DNA from: a virus
Strand: one strand, 5' to 3'
Length of the DNA: 32,474 nt
IMG/VR virus record: IMGVR_UViG_3300022200_003705
Span: 1-32,474 of that record
The notes below the pieces were generated by a model, which was given only the letters and a program-made list of their open reading frames with translations, was not told the origin of the DNA and made no database searches. This document shows positions 22,202-31,274 of this stretch, piece after piece; position 1 is the first letter of the stretch, and every line of letters begins with the position of its first letter. Both the position numbers and the translations under genes were made by a program.

Positions 22202-22990
22202 TTATCTAAAAATACTTTGAGATGGCCCAAATGGACTATAATTTTGTGATAGTGATTGTGGGGAGTTGTAATTAAGTGCTGGCTGTGTAAAGTTCTGATT
22301 AGCCTGTACATAACCTGGAGTAAATGTAGACATCTGTTGTTGAACAGGTGTAGTCAATGACGGTAAGCTTGCGCTACTTGCTCCAAAAGGATTTACAGCA
22401 GCTTGTGTTCCACCTAAGAATGTTCCTGCATTTGCTACGCCACTAGTAATAGATTGTAAGCCGGCTTGTTGTTGCTGTATACCTTCTATTCTTCTTTGTT
22501 GGGCTGTTGCTAAATCGTATTGGTTAAGTTGTTGTACCTCTCCGTAAGTCTGTTGACCTCGATTAGCCATCTCCCCTAATACCATCTGTGCGTTCTGCTG
22601 TCTTGCAGCTACATCCGCTAGTCCAATTTGAGAGTAGGCATTTGCTAAACCTGAAGCTGCTCTACCAATACCAACTAAACCACCTCTTCTGTCATCAGAT
22701 ACAGACAGACCTACACCAGCTGCTCTATCAGCACCTTGTTGCATAGCCATCATCTGTTCTTGTGGGAGTCCTACGCTTTCTCTTCTTTGGAGTTCATCGT
22801 AGTACATCTGATTGTAGTCAGCGTATTTTGTGTTTGCTATCTCTTCTCTTGCTGCAAGTCTGTCTTGTTCAGCTTGTTTAGCTACTTGTGCGCCTTTAAT
22901 GGCCCCGTATATTCCTAGCCCTGCTTGCACAGCACCACCAGCTAATCCAGCTGCCATACCTACGGGTGTTAATGATGTTAATCCTGCCAT
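22202..22990 (-). CDS. Small internal virion protein with membrane-active N-terminus
   Basis: 262 aa. Residues about 8-32 form a Gly/Ala-rich hydrophobic helix (GMAAGLAGGAVQAGLGIYGA), similar to N-termini of podovirus ejection proteins proposed to form a pore in the host envelope (T7 gp14-like). The body is helical and Gln-rich (DVAARQQNAQMVLGEMANRG), and the end is a Gln/Asn/Pro/Ser-rich flexible tail (YNSPQSLSQNYSPFGPSQ). A perfect -7 element lies upstream at 22999-23006, so the three ejection genes may also be transcribed apart from the tail genes. Function inferred from composition and order. Confidence 0.7.
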   Translation of the reverse strand: MAGLTSLTPVGMAAGLAGGAVQAGLGIYGAIKGAQVAKQAEQDRLAAREEIANTKYADYNQMYYDELQRRESVGLPQEQMMAMQQGADRAAGVGLSVSDDRRGGLVGIGRAASGLANAYSQIGLADVAARQQNAQMVLGEMANRGQQTYGEVQQLNQYDLATAQQRRIEGIQQQQAGLQSITSGVANAGTFLGGTQAAVNPFGASSASLPSLTTPVQQQMSTFTPGYVQANQNFTQPALNYNSPQSLSQNYSPFGPSQSIFR

Positions 22991-22998
22991 AATATTTA

Positions 22999-23006
22999 CA
23001 AATATA
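22999..23006 (-). promoter_or_regulatory. Bacteroidetes -7 promoter element before the ejection-protein genes
   Basis: On the minus strand TATATTTG matches TAnnTTTG perfectly and ends eight bases before the ATG at 22990. A TTG lies at 23021-23023, but with a 14-base spacer, shorter than the usual 17-23, so the -33 part is doubtful. Confidence 0.5.
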
Positions 23007-23023
23007 TGTTTTTATATAGCCAA

Positions 23024-26000
23024 CTATCTTGTATAATTGGACATTAAGTAATCGAAATTAGTTGATATAATCTTGTATATCTTGCTTGTTCCTTCTTTGA
23101 TAACCAACCTAGTCTTCTGCCAATATCCTCTTACCTTATCTCCTTCTATAAAGTCAGAGTAGGTTGTACCTGTTCCGGTACGCATATAGTCAAAGTAAAG
23201 TTGATTCTCTTTGTAAGCGGGGGTAGCACAAGTACTTATCTTACCGCTTGAATCCTCAACACCTCCGTCAATAGGATATGCAGAAGATGTAGTGTCTGTT
23301 GCTGCGATTGCAACTTCGAAGTCTGCCTCATCTATGACATCTCCGTCTGTTGTTGCCTTTACTCCAAGAGTTTTCCAAATCTTTACTTGATCACCGTTCT
23401 GATTAGATACTAGGTCAAGGTAAGCAGGGTATTCTGTTCCGTAATACTTTTGTGGGTTTGCATAATCATCGTGTATCCACAACTCCCCCGCTTTAAAGCT
23501 AACAAACTCTAAGCCTGCACTTGCCATGTGTTCCGGTATCCATGAATGGAACGAACTCCAAGACTTAAGTCTTTCAGAGTAAGCCAATGTAGTAGCCTTG
23601 TATGGGAATATTAAGAATGGTGCAGGGAATAGCCCCGGAGTACCATTAAATAAAGCCTCTACAATGTTTGCTACGTTTTTATCTTCTGGCATTAAAAACT
23701 TAACCACATCTCCTGTAATATCTAACACAGATGCTGTGAAGTCCAAATAACCGTAGAAGTTACCACCTATAATCTCAGGCACAGACATCTCTACTGATTG
23801 ACTTTCATACAAGTCGTATTGGTCTATTCCTGTGATAGTTGTAGTCAATGTAATTCCTATACCAAACTCGGACACTACCGTAGCTGCTAAAGTACCCGTA
23901 CGATTTACTTGAGTAGGCCATTTCAGGGTAAGTACGTACTCCTCTGTTCTCTTGTCATAAGAGCCGTAAGCAAAGTCTTGTCTAGGGGAGTTTATCATAT
24001 CTCTGAAAACTTCCTTGAAGTACTTGTTCATTCCTTGGTCAGAGATAGGAGTTACTCCATCTTGAGATAGTCTACACACCTGTCCTTGGTCTACATCAAC
24101 AAAGTATTTTCTACTGTTGTTGTAAGCAAATGATTCAGGGTGTGTTCCTATTCCTGCGCGGGTGGAGTAGTACATGATGTCAGACAAAGGTGTGTTAGCC
24201 CCAATGGTCATGTTATTCTCATCTAAGGTAGTTACAACTGCTCTATCGCTTTCTGCAAACCCAGTCGAGTTTTCGTGGAACACTATTACTCTACTTCCTT
24301 CAGTGTGAAGTTTTTGTATAGATTTTAATGCCCCGTTCGCATCTTTAAAGTTAAGGTCATATATTGTACCAAGCCCATTGTAACCTTGATCAGGTAGAAA
24401 CGGCTCCGAGTATCTTATGGTTGTGGGTCTTTGAACCTCACCTAAGAATCCTGTAATGTCCTCTTGTTGAGATGTGGACTTAACACTTCTGTTTGGTCTT
24501 CCAGCACCCCATGTCTTAGATGCTACTTTATCATAGAAGTTAGATTCTTCTACAAAATAGTTAAATGTAGTTGAAGATGCAGTGGCTGCTAGATTTGAGG
24601 TATCTGCTTTAAAAACGTAAGTCCTTGGCTTAATAAAACAATCTCCGTTAGTTAGTTCTATTGTAGCTGATTGTGCTGAGTTTTGTGTCTGTATGTTACC
24701 TACGTGATAGTATCTACTATTTGCTGTATCTGCGCTGATTGCCCCTGTGTACATCTCGTAGTAGAAGTCCACTGTTTTTTCTCTTGTTGGGGAGTATATC
24801 TCACAAAGTAATCCACGTATAGCGGCTTCTCCACCATTACCTGCTTCATTTGCTTTAGCAAATACCCCACCAGTACCCACTAAACTAAGAGGTAAGTCGT
24901 TGGGTCTAATCGCAATAGCATTTAGTTCTGCGTCATAAAACAGTATTTCTGCATCTGCCTCTGAGGTATAGTACTGAGAAGGGGATGTAGGTATATGCGG
25001 GGCAGAGGATAATAGGTAATAGCACAATCTTATTCTATCTCCTTGACTATAATCATAAGCTAAGGGACATTCATTCAGATTTGTATACCCAACTAGGGAG
25101 TTTTGAAGAGAGCTTAAAGGGATATAGATTAACTCTGTATTATCTATTGAATCATAAGTAAGTGTTTGAGCTGTATCTGCTGAGTCTACGTTACTTACGT
25201 CTCTTCTTATAAATCCTCTGTAAAAGTACTTTGTGTCTAGTGGGTTTTCTGACCCATTTGATAATTTAGGTAGGCCCGTAACCCTACTTAAGGGGAATGA
25301 CACAAAATTATTTATTCCGTTTGAGTTTGTTTTAAGTATGTGGTATTTTGTAGCCCAAGATGGCGCATCGTGGCTAACATTTATCCTTGCGTATCTTTGA
25401 CCTATATCTGCAAATGTAGTACCTGCTGATGCTTGCAAGTCTTTCCACCATGGATTATAAGTAGATAATGATGGGTGTTCTATTGCAGTAGTTATTCTAC
25501 CGTAATCATCGCTGTAAGATAGTGCAAATGTCTGCTGGCTCCCTCTTTTAAATGACTGGATTAAATTTACAGTTACGCCAACTGAAGTTGTGGGCACAAA
25601 AAATATTACGCTAAATACTTTCCAAGTTCCGCTATCTGGGCCAGGGTAAGTTATTTCTGGTATTGTATCAACTACTAAATAACTGTCTCCCCCTGATATT
25701 TGGTAGGTTGCGGAAAATAGATGCGCGTTTACTTCTAGTTGTCCTGAAAATACATTATACTCATTACCTACTTTCCTGTAAGCGTCTAAAGTACTCGCAT
25801 AAAAATCGGAACCTTGATTTATCCTAGATACAAATTTATTTATTAGTGCGGATACAGATGAAGATTCTGCTAATATATTTATTTCAGAAGAAAAATCTGT
25901 ACCGGTTGAATAAGTGTCTCCTGTATAAAGTACTACAGCTCTTGCAGCTAAATTTATAGTGTAAATAACTCCAGCCTGTACTGTTGATGGGAACTTAAAG

Positions 26001-27490
26001 GCTATCCCAATTCTTGATGGGTCAGCTTGTCTAATTGTAGATGATCCAAAGTCTGTCTCTTCATAAACAAGAAACCCGCTTATTGCAGATGATGTATTGT
26101 AATACATATCTATACTATCTGAAGCAGTGTTGTATGGGTTGCCCCTTTCAAAAAATTCTACTTCGGGAGGTTTTTGGTTTATGTCCCTTTCGCCATCTAA
26201 GGTGTATGGCTTACCCTCTGTGAAGTTAGAGTAAAGTATTCTATTCTTAGATGTAATAGCTTGTGCTTGTGCTTTTGTTGGAATCCAAGACATTAACTGG
26301 CTTGACTCATTTGTATCTAAAGGCATTAATGCCTTACTGCCATCGAAGCTGTATTTTAATTGTAACTTTCCATTATAACTATAGTTACTGCTATCTATTG
26401 TAGGTATTTTTATAGCTAAATTCCAATCACCTGGAGAATCGTCATTCAATACTCTTCTTATTGCAACACTTATGCTTTTATAAATACTTGCATCTGGAAC
26501 ATCAATATAACATTCTATAGCGTTAAATAACAGACGTGCATTATTATAGGTCTGTATGTTTATAAGACTATCTATTTGCGTAGGGGTAGATATAAATTTT
26601 GTTACGGGACTCCAAGAGCTTTCTCTTCCGTCAGGCTTTATGTACTTAACTTTAAATTGATATAGATTTCCCTCTAAGTAATTATAACTAGCTCCTGTAG
26701 TAGAGTAATTAACTATAGGGGTAGATAGGTGCGGCTTTACGATATTAGTAAAACTTTCCTCTGTATGTATGCCATAGATGTACCCCGATGGGCAAAAGTC
26801 CCAATCCGATTGAGGATTTCTATATAGGGTAGATATAGTGGGGTCTTGTGACGTAGTTACATTTGCACGGTAATAAACTCTATGTGTAGTAGGTGTTCCC
26901 GCAGAATGGTCGTATATAACTATATTTCTGTAGTACACATTACCCTGTGCAACTTGTACAGGTGTAGTAGCATCAAAGTCTCCGTAGTACTTCTTATATG
27001 TAAAAATACCACTGCTTGTGTTAGTGTCGTATGTTCGGATACCCTGATCTATATTTATGTTCTTAGGTTCACCCCAATTGTCTGTAAATAATAGATAAGA
27101 TGTATCGTCTCCAGATATTACATCTATACCAGTAACAAGGTAGTTTGGGTTTAGGTCAAGTACGTTTCCCGTGTCTGCTATAATTGTATTTATAACAGAC
27201 TCTTTATAGTTATACGCTAGTATACTATTGTTACCCTCATCATTATATATAATGTAAATAACCCTGTCATTTGCTTCGTCATCATAAGCCCCTATGACTT
27301 TATTTGCACCCGATGGTAATGTGTGTGATATTAATCTATTACCCTCTGAATTTGTTATAGCACCAACTGCACCTTTCTCACTGTTACCATTTCTAATGTT
27401 TAGGGCATAGCGGTACATTCCCTCTTGGAGTAATGACTCCATAAGGTCTTGATTCATCCCCGCAGCAAAACTTCTCTTTTCAATCGGCAT
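23024..27490 (-). CDS. Tail hub/stabilisation ('muzzle'-like) protein, 1488 aa
   Basis: 1488 aa. The N-terminus (FAAGMNQDLMESLLQEGMYR, then YALNIRNGN and NSEGNRLIS) matches the start of the stabilisation proteins of Bacteroidetes podoviruses and crAss-like phages, related to P22 gp10. These build the lower tail and close the channel. The bulk is beta-rich, with repeated Tyr/Asp/Gly strands such as GAYDDEANDRVIYIIYN and DTSYLLFTDNWGEPKNI, as expected for propeller- or barrel-like domains. It follows directly on the 241-aa neck gene and precedes the ejection genes, the expected order. Relatives in crAss-like phages are often around 900-1500 aa, so this is at the long end. Confident as a tail structural protein; the exact position in the tail is inferred. 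Confidence 0.8.
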   Translation of the reverse strand: MPIEKRSFAAGMNQDLMESLLQEGMYRYALNIRNGNSEKGAVGAITNSEGNRLISHTLPSGANKVIGAYDDEANDRVIYIIYNDEGNNSILAYNYKESVINTIIADTGNVLDLNPNYLVTGIDVISGDDTSYLLFTDNWGEPKNINIDQGIRTYDTNTSSGIFTYKKYYGDFDATTPVQVAQGNVYYRNIVIYDHSAGTPTTHRVYYRANVTTSQDPTISTLYRNPQSDWDFCPSGYIYGIHTEESFTNIVKPHLSTPIVNYSTTGASYNYLEGNLYQFKVKYIKPDGRESSWSPVTKFISTPTQIDSLINIQTYNNARLLFNAIECYIDVPDASIYKSISVAIRRVLNDDSPGDWNLAIKIPTIDSSNYSYNGKLQLKYSFDGSKALMPLDTNESSQLMSWIPTKAQAQAITSKNRILYSNFTEGKPYTLDGERDINQKPPEVEFFERGNPYNTASDSIDMYYNTSSAISGFLVYEETDFGSSTIRQADPSRIGIAFKFPSTVQAGVIYTINLAARAVVLYTGDTYSTGTDFSSEINILAESSSVSALINKFVSRINQGSDFYASTLDAYRKVGNEYNVFSGQLEVNAHLFSATYQISGGDSYLVVDTIPEITYPGPDSGTWKVFSVIFFVPTTSVGVTVNLIQSFKRGSQQTFALSYSDDYGRITTAIEHPSLSTYNPWWKDLQASAGTTFADIGQRYARINVSHDAPSWATKYHILKTNSNGINNFVSFPLSRVTGLPKLSNGSENPLDTKYFYRGFIRRDVSNVDSADTAQTLTYDSIDNTELIYIPLSSLQNSLVGYTNLNECPLAYDYSQGDRIRLCYYLLSSAPHIPTSPSQYYTSEADAEILFYDAELNAIAIRPNDLPLSLVGTGGVFAKANEAGNGGEAAIRGLLCEIYSPTREKTVDFYYEMYTGAISADTANSRYYHVGNIQTQNSAQSATIELTNGDCFIKPRTYVFKADTSNLAATASSTTFNYFVEESNFYDKVASKTWGAGRPNRSVKSTSQQEDITGFLGEVQRPTTIRYSEPFLPDQGYNGLGTIYDLNFKDANGALKSIQKLHTEGSRVIVFHENSTGFAESDRAVVTTLDENNMTIGANTPLSDIMYYSTRAGIGTHPESFAYNNSRKYFVDVDQGQVCRLSQDGVTPISDQGMNKYFKEVFRDMINSPRQDFAYGSYDKRTEEYVLTLKWPTQVNRTGTLAATVVSEFGIGITLTTTITGIDQYDLYESQSVEMSVPEIIGGNFYGYLDFTASVLDITGDVVKFLMPEDKNVANIVEALFNGTPGLFPAPFLIFPYKATTLAYSERLKSWSSFHSWIPEHMASAGLEFVSFKAGELWIHDDYANPQKYYGTEYPAYLDLVSNQNGDQVKIWKTLGVKATTDGDVIDEADFEVAIAATDTTSSAYPIDGGVEDSSGKISTCATPAYKENQLYFDYMRTGTGTTYSDFIEGDKVRGYWQKTRLVIKEGTSKIYKIISTNFDYLMSNYTR

Positions 27491-28216
27491 TTAGTACTTA
27501 ATTGACTGGTTAATAGTTTTTCTTGATGCATTGTACATACTGCCTAAACTCTCCGAAGCAAATCTAGCCTTAGCGTGGTGCTTTGCATTTAAGTAGTCAC
27601 TGAATGCTATCTGTTTCTCTTGTGGGGCATAGCTTCTCTTAAACTTCATTAGCCTGTGGTGCAATCCTAGCTGTATAGCGTCCACCAAGAACGGATGCAC
27701 TTCATATTGCGCACCGACCTTACTTGGGTCGCTTAGATACTCTAATATTACGTCACCAGATACATTAGAAGAAAACTCAACTAGTCCTCTGTCCCAATCC
27801 ATTCTAAATTTATATGCACTTCCACCTACGTTGCCGTATTGTCTACCAATCACTTCTCCATTACGAACCATGTCAGACACAGTGTTTGGAGCAGACGGGT
27901 ATCCGTATTCTTTATGGGAGATAGTATTATCGTCTAAACCTATAATAAGTTTGTTGTCAGAAAATATTTCTACAAACTCTCCATTTTGATTCGAGAATCC
28001 CATTCTAATTACTCGAACTACATCTTGCGGGAGTACGGCTCTAGTAGAGTCAGTTATCTCAAGTGAAACTACTTTAGGTACTCCGGAAACATCATAGTTC
28101 AAGTCTTTTAGAGTTGATATGGCTGCTTGTAATGTACGAGGGTATTCGTGCATAGCATCTTTGCCCTGCATGATTAAATACTCTCTTACAATTGAATCTA
28201 ACGTATAGCTTGTCAT
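27491..28216 (-). CDS. Neck/tail-tube ring protein
   Basis: 241 aa. Begins SYTLDSIVREYLIMQGKDAM and continues with a helix (YPRTLQAAISTLKDLNYDV), a beta-rich centre (KVVSLEITDSTRAVLPQDVV) and a C-terminal helical section (IQLGLHHRLMKFKRSYAP). This layout is like the tubular/adaptor proteins (P22 gp4, T7 gp11) annotated in Bacteroidetes podoviruses next to the stabilisation protein. The stop is adjacent to the 1488-aa start and its ATG overlaps the previous gene by four bases. It probably forms a ring between portal and tail hub. Confidence 0.7.
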   Translation of the reverse strand: MTSYTLDSIVREYLIMQGKDAMHEYPRTLQAAISTLKDLNYDVSGVPKVVSLEITDSTRAVLPQDVVRVIRMGFSNQNGEFVEIFSDNKLIIGLDDNTISHKEYGYPSAPNTVSDMVRNGEVIGRQYGNVGGSAYKFRMDWDRGLVEFSSNVSGDVILEYLSDPSKVGAQYEVHPFLVDAIQLGLHHRLMKFKRSYAPQEKQIAFSDYLNAKHHAKARFASESLGSMYNASRKTINQSIKY

Positions 28217-28827
28217 CTATTATCTGTTTGAATATCTTTTGGGGCTTGCATTTGAACCCCTAATAGTTGTAATGCTAATTGTATAATTTCGTACTCTAGG
28301 TCAGCAGGTGCTGGCATATAATCATCTGGCTGTAGGCTAGTTGCATCAGGAATAAGTCTTACAAATAACTCGAAGTCTTGATCAAAGTCCGCTCCTTGTA
28401 TGTAAATTCTATCTCTCTCAGGAATGTAACCTAATTGGCCCTCTAGCCCGTATGAGTCTAGACCCCTGAACATTGAGTTAAATCCACTGTCAAGTGGGAT
28501 CATAAGCTCATCTATACAGTTTCCAGGAGCAACATGGTATATCCCAGCGTTATTGTGTAAAGACTCTAAAGTCCTAATAGGTAGGACAGCGTACCACTTT
28601 CTTTTTCTTGTGTCAAATGAGATATTTAGGTAGTACTCTCTAAAACAGTCGTAAGGTATAGTTTCAATCCCTTCTGACTTATTTCTCCAAATAAGCTCTC
28701 TCAGTACTTTATTAGTGGCTTGCCCTGTAGCAAGTATTGCTTCTTGTCTTGTAATCTTACTTCCTACAACTTTTTGACCATATAGCTTTTGTACTTGCTC
28801 TCCGATTCTATATATTGTGCTACCCAT
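28213..28827 (-). CDS. Neck/adaptor structural protein (204 aa)
   Basis: 204 aa. The N-terminal helix (YRIGEQVQKLYGQKVVGSKI) and a following helix (QEAILATGQATNKVLRELIW) precede a beta region (KWYAVLPIRTLESL) and an end section (DLEYEIIQLALQLLGVQMQA). Size, fold pattern and place between two other neck-type genes suggest one of the ring proteins stacked under the portal. Its start overlaps the previous stop (TAATG) and its end overlaps the next ATG (ATGA), so translation is coupled. No closer assignment can be made by eye. Confidence 0.65.
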   Translation of the reverse strand: MGSTIYRIGEQVQKLYGQKVVGSKITRQEAILATGQATNKVLRELIWRNKSEGIETIPYDCFREYYLNISFDTRKRKWYAVLPIRTLESLHNNAGIYHVAPGNCIDELMIPLDSGFNSMFRGLDSYGLEGQLGYIPERDRIYIQGADFDQDFELFVRLIPDATSLQPDDYMPAPADLEYEIIQLALQLLGVQMQAPKDIQTDNR

Positions 28828-29519
28828 TATTGTTGTTGTTGTTCTGCGCTACTATATTGGTATAAGTCTTGTTCTCGTAACTCAATACCCATATACTTGC
28901 AAATTTTAAATACTAAGTCTTCAAAAGCCTGTACCTCTATGTCTGTGCTGTTACCTGCGGTTACTCCACTGTTGGGGTTTGTAGTTACTCCCCCCGATTC
29001 AACAAATGTTGGCGTACTTCCGGACAATGTGTAGTTCCACCACGGCTGTGCTGGTACTTTTAAGTAAGTCAGTGTGATATTGCTAATCTCTGCGGGGTAT
29101 ACCTCAAAACTATTTCCAATGTGTCTCATTATAGGGAACATTCTAGTTGGCCTATTTACCTCCGAAGCAAGCCTTTCAGCCCATTCGTCATCCCTAACAA
29201 TCTCGATTGGAGAAACTCTACCACTACCTTTAAATATATAATTACTGTAAGCGTGACTATAATGAAGATAGTCTGAAGGTTTCGCAGCTTTGCCATTTAA
29301 TATTGTTATTGAGCCTGATTTCTTTATTGGGGATAGGGCATCTGAATTATCCAAAGTACTCCCGTAACCCATTCCGTCAAGGCGATTATAGTTTTCTTCT
29401 ATATAATCTCTTTGAGCAAACTCTAGGTATCTATTAAATTCTGCTGGGGAAAGTATCCCACTTACCTGATCCTTATTAGATAGTTGCTGTACTGCTTTAT
29501 ATATTTTGTCTATTAACAT
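28827..29519 (-). CDS. Neck/adaptor structural protein (230 aa)
   Basis: 230 aa. Begins MLIDKIYKAVQQLSNKDQVS with the helix ILSPAEFNRYLEFAQRDYIE, a pattern found in structural proteins near the neck genes of Bacteroidetes phages. Middle strands (IVRDDEWAERLASEVNRPTR, then NSFEVYPAEISNITLTYLKV) suggest a beta barrel. It ends in a run of glutamines (SSAEQQQQ) coded by TTG repeats on the plus strand. It is the first of three consecutive neck-like genes and shares a base with the next ATG. Confidence 0.65.
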   Translation of the reverse strand: MLIDKIYKAVQQLSNKDQVSGILSPAEFNRYLEFAQRDYIEENYNRLDGMGYGSTLDNSDALSPIKKSGSITILNGKAAKPSDYLHYSHAYSNYIFKGSGRVSPIEIVRDDEWAERLASEVNRPTRMFPIMRHIGNSFEVYPAEISNITLTYLKVPAQPWWNYTLSGSTPTFVESGGVTTNPNSGVTAGNSTDIEVQAFEDLVFKICKYMGIELREQDLYQYSSAEQQQQ

Positions 29520-29525
29520 ATACTA

Positions 29526-31208
29526 TTAATGTAGATTTACTATTAACCAAGTTGCAGAGGATGTTTTCTTAAGCCTAACCCCTATATAGTTTCCTAGCAA
29601 CTCTAAGAAGTTTGACCCTGAAGGGTAGTCCACTCCATAAGCAAGCATACCGCCTACTAACTCCACAGCTGTTCCAGAAACTCTGGTTAGTACCTCTATC
29701 TCTGTTCCTATAGCCCATGTAGATGTAAATGTAGGGTCTAAACGCAAGTTAGATATTACAGAAACTTCGAAAAAGTAGTTCTTTTCTATTTCGGGTATAT
29801 TGTAAGTGCCTGTAGATATTAGTTTATATCCTTGTGAATCTTGCTTGTTGTTAAATGTACCCCAGTCAGTAGATGAAAGGTATCCATCTCTGCTTGCAGT
29901 GGCTGCTAGCATACTGATGTCGGGCGTAGCCCCTCCAGTAGAAGATATAGGAGAAGTTCCTGTTACACTTGTAACACCTACAGAAACATCTCCAGACCCT
30001 AATAAAGTAGTACTGTTAACTGTTTTTATGTTCGTTCCGCTTACAAGATTCTCTTGTTTTCCATCGAAAATAGCAAAGTTTTCTTTAGATAAATATCCGT
30101 CAGTTGTTTCGTCTACTTGCTCTATGCTTATCTGTGGGGTTGTTGTACCACTAGCTACTGAAATAGGAGATACTCCTGTTACCTCTGTCAAAGTTCCTCC
30201 TCCACCCCCTGAGTATATTGGAATATTTAAAATATTTCCTGAGAATGTAGCTGCACCTGATGAACCTGATGTTGTGAGTGTGAAGGTATCTTGTGGTGCG
30301 CCATTTATCCCGTATATCTTTATAGATGGGGATGATGGGTTAAGAGAGCAAGCACCATTACAATTTGTAATACTCTTAATCTTAGCTAAAATTTCCTCTA
30401 GAGATTCCGTATTACCGCTTACTACCGCTTCTCTAAACTGTACTGCTAAAGCCCCAACATATTGATAATCAGAAAGTAATGAAGCATAGTCTGATCTTCT
30501 TTTTGATTCCGCATTTAAAACCTTTACTCGTAGTGCCTCTATACAAGCGTATACATCGCACAATAGATTGTCTGGAGAGATTATCTCACTATTGTATCCT
30601 GAACCAAGTTCTTGATAACTAAATGATGCGTATGTTGTTGCACCTAGAATTGTTGTTGCAATTGTGTAGGTTATGTCGTAAGTAGTCTGAGCTTGAATGG
30701 CCCCTGTCCACACATTGCTTGTACTGATGTACATTGATGTAGTGACGTTTGACTGGCTAGTAGTTAAATTAGACTGTAGGCTTCCTGAAGGATATATAAC
30801 AGTCATAGTCCTAGATGCGGCAGATACTGTTCCATTGTCTACAGTATATGATGTGTCATCTAGTGCTAAGTAGCTGGGGGCGTAAATATCAATGTCCGGT
30901 GTTATTACAGGGTTTATACTGTCTACTTGAAAATTGATTATTTCTGTATCGCTGTCTCCAGCAGATGCTACAAAGTTAAAATAGTATTCTCCTTTTGGAA
31001 TTTCTCCGTTTACATCTAATGGGATGTATATGTCCGTATTAGATGCACCAGATAAAATGTCAGAGGTAATTCCTGATAAGTTATTGTAAATATCGGATCC
31101 ATTATATTGAATCTGAAGTTTACCTGTATCACCGGAAGCCGCAGTTACAAGAAATACATTTCCTACTGCTGAGGAGTTACTTCTTTTAAGTTTTATAGAT
31201 ATTGCCAT
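29526..31208 (-). CDS. Tail or head fibre protein with two carboxy-proximal repeats
   Basis: 560 aa. Residues 1-210 are beta-rich (SIKLKRSNSSAVGNVFLVTA, then KGEYYFNFVASAGDSDTEII); about 215-290 is a helical, cysteine-bearing segment (LLCDVYACIEALRVKVLNAE, then CNGACSL). From residue 340 come two fibre repeats with VTG.SPIS, DGYLS and F..KQ marks, then a compact end (TSATWLIVNLH). The DGYLSSTDWGTFNNKQ signature recurs in tail fibres of Bacteroidetes phages and prophages. It probably forms a trimeric fibre. It lies between the LamG-like receptor-binding candidate and the neck genes. A hairpin and -7 element precede it. Confidence 0.75.
   Translation of the reverse strand: MAISIKLKRSNSSAVGNVFLVTAASGDTGKLQIQYNGSDIYNNLSGITSDILSGASNTDIYIPLDVNGEIPKGEYYFNFVASAGDSDTEIINFQVDSINPVITPDIDIYAPSYLALDDTSYTVDNGTVSAASRTMTVIYPSGSLQSNLTTSQSNVTTSMYISTSNVWTGAIQAQTTYDITYTIATTILGATTYASFSYQELGSGYNSEIISPDNLLCDVYACIEALRVKVLNAESKRRSDYASLLSDYQYVGALAVQFREAVVSGNTESLEEILAKIKSITNCNGACSLNPSSPSIKIYGINGAPQDTFTLTTSGSSGAATFSGNILNIPIYSGGGGGTLTEVTGVSPISVASGTTTPQISIEQVDETTDGYLSKENFAIFDGKQENLVSGTNIKTVNSTTLLGSGDVSVGVTSVTGTSPISSTGGATPDISMLAATASRDGYLSSTDWGTFNNKQDSQGYKLISTGTYNIPEIEKNYFFEVSVISNLRLDPTFTSTWAIGTEIEVLTRVSGTAVELVGGMLAYGVDYPSGSNFLELLGNYIGVRLKKTSSATWLIVNLH
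29838..30191 (-). repeat. Two fibre repeats in the 560-aa protein
   Basis: Unit 1 (30191 to about 29976) and unit 2 (29975 to about 29838) both carry V(T)GxSPIS, then P.IS, then DGYLS..(N/D)(F/W)..F..KQ. Unit 1 also has the linker TVNSTTLLGSGDVSVG before unit 2. They are typical fibre-shaft repeats. Confidence 0.75.
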
Positions 31209-31235
31209 TTTTTGCTTATTACGTTAGCAAAAATA
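31209..31235 (-). promoter_or_regulatory. Hairpin overlapping a -7 element before the fibre gene
   Basis: TTTTTGCT (31209-31216) pairs perfectly with AGCAAAAA (31226-31233) around a nine-base loop. On the minus strand the same bases include TATTTTTG (31235 to 31228), a perfect TAnnTTTG element ending 19 bases before the fibre ATG. The inverted repeat could be an operator, or a stem in the leader of messages reading through from upstream. No TTG at -33. Confidence 0.4.
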
Positions 31236-31274
31236 GGATGGCTGCTTATCTATATTTTGTAGATTACAGTATGG

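Noticed and set aside
29806-30465. 219-aa plus-strand open frame under the fibre gene
   Set aside because: Antisense to a clear repeat-bearing fibre protein, with low-complexity Pro/Val/Ser composition caused by the opposite strand.
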